Below are positions 5,385 to 7,172 of a DNA stretch of 7,172 bases, in pieces; the stretch's first letter is position 1; every line of letters starts with the position of its first letter. The DNA comes from Oscillibacter sp. GTDB lineage: Bacteria; Bacillota; Clostridia; Oscillospirales; Oscillospiraceae. The stretch spans positions 1-7,172 of the forward strand of contig JAFOCY010000155.1 of the NCBI GenBank assembly GCA_017380995.1, in the 5' to 3' direction. The notes under the pieces were generated by a model. It saw only the letters and a list, made by a program, of their open reading frames with translations, did no database searches and had not been told where the DNA came from. Position numbers and translations under genes: made by a program.

Positions 5385-6874
5385 AAACCTATCGTGTGGG
5401 TATTTACGTCAGACTCAGCCGGGACGATGAACGGCAGGGAGAATCCGTCAGCATTGAAAATCAAAAGCTGATGCTTCAGCGTTACTGTGAGCAGCAGAAG
5501 TGGGAGGTGGGAGAGATCTATGTGGACGATGGGTGGTCTGGAACCAACTTTGACCGGCCGGGTTTTATCCGGATGATGGAAGCGGTGCGGGAAAAATGGA
5601 TCAATTTAGTGTTGGTAAAAGATTTGAGCCGGTTGGGGAGAGATTATATTGAAGTGGGTAAGTACACGGACTGTGTGTTTCCCTATTATAATTGCCGTTT
5701 TATTGCTTTGAATGACGGGGTGGATACCCTGTGCCAAAGTGACGATGTGGCAATGATCTTCAAAAATGTTATCAACGATATCTACGCCAGGGATACCTCC
5801 AGGAAAATCCGGGCGGTGCGCCGGGCCAATGCTGAAAACGGAAGATTCATGGGGTATAAGCCGCCATATGGGTATTTGCGCTCTTCGGAGGACAAGCACC
5901 GCTTAGTGATAGATCCGATGACCTCGGAAGTTGTGAAGAAGATTTTTGCTTTGCGGAAGGATCAATGCGGCATTCAGGCGATTGCGAATGTACTGAATGA
6001 AGATCATATTCCGACACCAAGAGATTATGCAGAGGGGATTTCGGGCCATATCTGGCGCCGGGAGACGGTACGTGCGATTTTGAACAATGAAGCGTATATC
6101 GGAAATTTGGTGCAGTTGAAGCAGGGGAGTTTATCTTACAAGGATCGACGTCAAAAGCAAAAGCCTCCGGAAGAATGGGTACGTGTCTTGGGGACGCATG
6201 AACCCATCGTGGATGAGGATACCTGGAACGCAATTCGAAAGATGGATGGGATCAGACCCCGGAGACCGAAAAAAGAGGACCTTTTTGCCGGGCTTCTGTA
6301 TTGCGGAATATGTGGACGTGCGATGAAGCGTGTGATCAATCATAAGGACCGGGGAGGGAAGGAGAAGATATATACATATTATATATGTGCAGGTCATGTC
6401 TGTGTTAACGGAGAGGTGCTGAAAGAGTTATTGATTCGAGAAGTGCGGATGCATATGAAACCGCTGGAGCCGCAAGGGGAGAAATTCGAGAGAGAATTGC
6501 AGAGGGGACTTTTCAAGCAGAGGGAATCTGTGATTCGACAGCAGGTTCACCAAAGAGAAAAAGCAGAAAAGCGAGTCGGAGAACTTCGGGGATTGATCTG
6601 CAAGCTGTATGAAGATCGAGCGAATAGGGTGGTTTCTGCAGACATCTATAAGACGTTAATGGCACGCTATGAGGAAGAAATGAAGGAGAAGGAGCGGGAA
6701 ATTGAAGAAGCGGGAAAGCTGGGGATATCTGAAAGCGCAGGGAGCATCAAGAACATTGAGGTATCACGAAACCTTTTGCAGATTCTATTGAAAGGTATTT
6801 GGATTGATCCAAAAGAGGGAAAGGTACAATCGGTTCGTATATCTTATCGTTTCGAAGAAAATGTCTTGCTTTAA
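5381..6874 (+). CDS. Large serine recombinase of the dpaB element
   Basis: The 497-residue protein from ATG 5381 has the full large-serine-recombinase order. A resolvase catalytic domain (about 1-150) has GIYVRLSRDD (nucleophile S13), ENQ (26-28) and KDLSRLGRDYIEVGKY with its conserved arginines (R84, R87). Next comes the recombinase domain (about 160-290, PYGYLRS, GIQAIANVLN, ILNNEAYIGNLVQ), then a zinc ribbon with C308, C311, C336 and C341. The C-terminal part (about 370-460) is charged and coiled-coil-like. The ribbon is short: the last cysteine pair is C-AGHV-C rather than the longer spacing often seen. The start follows the ATGA overlap with the 37-residue protein; an upstream TTG (5267) is unlikely because family proteins begin at this point. 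The last codons and stop form part of the right-hand attP arm (6863-6885). It should catalyse integration and excision at the dpaB joint. Confidence 0.95.
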   Translation: MKTYRVGIYVRLSRDDERQGESVSIENQKLMLQRYCEQQKWEVGEIYVDDGWSGTNFDRPGFIRMMEAVREKWINLVLVKDLSRLGRDYIEVGKYTDCVFPYYNCRFIALNDGVDTLCQSDDVAMIFKNVINDIYARDTSRKIRAVRRANAENGRFMGYKPPYGYLRSSEDKHRLVIDPMTSEVVKKIFALRKDQCGIQAIANVLNEDHIPTPRDYAEGISGHIWRRETVRAILNNEAYIGNLVQLKQGSLSYKDRRQKQKPPEEWVRVLGTHEPIVDEDTWNAIRKMDGIRPRRPKKEDLFAGLLYCGICGRAMKRVINHKDRGGKEKIYTYYICAGHVCVNGEVLKELLIREVRMHMKPLEPQGEKFERELQRGLFKQRESVIRQQVHQREKAEKRVGELRGLICKLYEDRANRVVSADIYKTLMARYEEEMKEKEREIEEAGKLGISESAGSIKNIEVSRNLLQILLKGIWIDPKEGKVQSVRISYRFEENVLL

Positions 6875-6909
6875 CGGCATTGCTCTTTTGTGCCTTTTGG
6901 GCAAGACGA
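6863..6909 (+). other. Right attachment site (attR) of the dpaB element
   Basis: The element arm at 6863-6885 (GTCTTGCTTTAACGGC plus ATTGCTC) overlaps the recombinase stop codon. The shared TTT is 6886-6888. The host half continues as dpaB codons GTG CCT TTT GGG CAA GAC. The arm is the inverted copy of the left element arm at 22 of 23 positions, so the joined ends would form an approximately 50-bp near-palindromic attP with a TT centre. The outer host limit is approximate. Confidence 0.8.
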
Positions 6910-7012
6910 TCCTTATGGAAAGCCCTGTTCTTTAATTGCAGACTTTACGAAGATCCCTAAAGCGGTAGAGGCGGCGATCCACGGAGAGCAGCTGCAGCCG
7001 TTGCTGATATAA
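6889..7012 (+). pseudogene. dpaB: Dipicolinate synthase subunit B, separated 3' part
   Basis: From GTG 6890 the frame reads VPFGQDDPYGKPCSLIAD, continues with FTKIPKAVEAAIHGEQLQPL and ends LI, stop at 7010-7012. This is the conserved C-terminus of DpaB; Bacillus subtilis SpoVFB ends in a closely similar IPFGQDDPFKKP...LQPIL stretch. It has no start codon or ribosome site of its own and is in a different frame from the 5' part at 3288-3736, so it cannot be expressed as a useful protein while the element is present. Its 40 codons plus the shared phenylalanine codon complete a 190-residue DpaB. No stop or frame damage has accumulated in it, which suggests either recent insertion or continued selection through excision. 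Confidence 0.95.
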
Positions 7013-7019
7013 CGAATAG

Positions 7020-7053
7020 GAGGGCATTCTAGGAGAGGATGCCCTCTCTTTTT
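7020..7053 (+). terminator. Terminator of the dpaA-dpaB operon
   Basis: GAGGGCAT (7020-7027) pairs with ATGCCCTC (7039-7046) around an 11-base loop, followed by TCTTTTT. It stands 7 bases after the dpaB stop and fits the end of the restored operon. Confidence 0.85.
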
Positions 7054-7137
7054 GGGCGAAGAAACAGTAAAGGTGTGACCTATTAGTGCAGCTAATAAAT
7101 GGTATTAAATAAAATGAAAGAAAAATGAAAAAAGGTG

Positions 7138-7166
7138 TTGACAAATGGTGAATGGGGTGGTATTCT
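7138..7166 (+). promoter_or_regulatory. Sigma-A promoter for a gene beyond the window
   Basis: TTGACA (7138-7143), a 17-base spacer, then TATTCT (7161-7166). The -35 is a perfect consensus. It points out of the window; the gene it serves is not visible. A small hairpin, TATTAG-TGCAG-CTAATA (7081-7097), lies upstream. Confidence 0.75.
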
Positions 7167-7172
7167 AACAAA

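Larger units (their letters stand above)
3737..6888 (+). mobile_element. 3.15-kb serine-recombinase intervening element inside dpaB
   Basis: The boundaries come from three independent observations. First, the dpaB halves resume exactly outside the element and join in frame. Second, the flanks share an imperfect direct repeat, CGGCATT-x-CT-x-TTT, at 3723-3736 and 6875-6888 (12 of 14 identical, offset 3,152). Third, the two element ends are inverted repeats of each other: 3738-3760 against the complement of 6863-6885, matching at 22 of 23. The cargo is a glycerate kinase (minus strand), a 37-residue small protein and a large serine recombinase. No phage structural, replication or conjugation genes are present, so it is far smaller than prophage-like sporulation elements such as skin. 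The 3737-3890 stretch holds no gene. By analogy with skin in sigK, it may be excised in the mother cell only. Permanent inactivation of dpaB is the alternative. Confidence 0.92.

Overview
The window looks like chromosome of a spore-forming anaerobic Clostridia (Bacillota). The evidence is a tsaD gene of bacterial type preceded by a GNAT gene, a clostridial-type tRNA-Thr with encoded CCA, the dipicolinate synthase genes dpaA/dpaB (spoVFA/spoVFB), strong AGGAGG ribosome sites and poly-T hairpin terminators. The genus cannot be named from the sequence alone.

Layout. 6-1628: a GNAT acetyltransferase followed by tsaD (t6A37 synthesis on ANN-decoding tRNAs), closed by a terminator. 1684-2245: an AT-rich stretch without a convincing gene, holding three head-to-tail DnaA-box-like nonamers and a duplicated 10-mer that forms a perfect 18-bp palindrome. 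2246-2445: a tRNA-Thr(CGU) gene with its own promoter and two tandem terminators. 2432-3291: dpaA, with a candidate sigma-K promoter squeezed between the terminator stem and the ribosome site. From 3288: dpaB, overlapping dpaA by 4 bases.

The main result is that dpaB is split. Its first 150 codons lie at 3288-3736 and its last 40 codons plus stop at 6890-7012, in a different frame. Between them sits a compact 3,152-bp element (3737-6888, counting one copy of the shared TTT). It encodes a type-2 glycerate kinase (minus strand), a 37-residue small protein, and a 497-residue large serine recombinase coupled to it by an ATGA overlap. Joining the two ends at the shared TTT restores a 190-codon dpaB reading RRHYYFVPFGQDDP across the joint. 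The same joining event creates a circle junction with 23-bp inverted arms (22/23 matching) around a TT centre, as expected for a serine-integrase attP.

By architecture this is a sporulation-gene intervening element, comparable to the skin element in sigK. The inferred cycle is that dpaB is silent in growing cells and is repaired in the mother cell by excision, allowing dipicolinate synthase (DpaA+DpaB) to load the spore core. The unusual points are the small size, the metabolic cargo gene and the tiny recombinase-coupled protein. Excision itself is inferred, not observed. The window ends with a terminator after dpaB and a sigma-A promoter for a gene beyond the edge.
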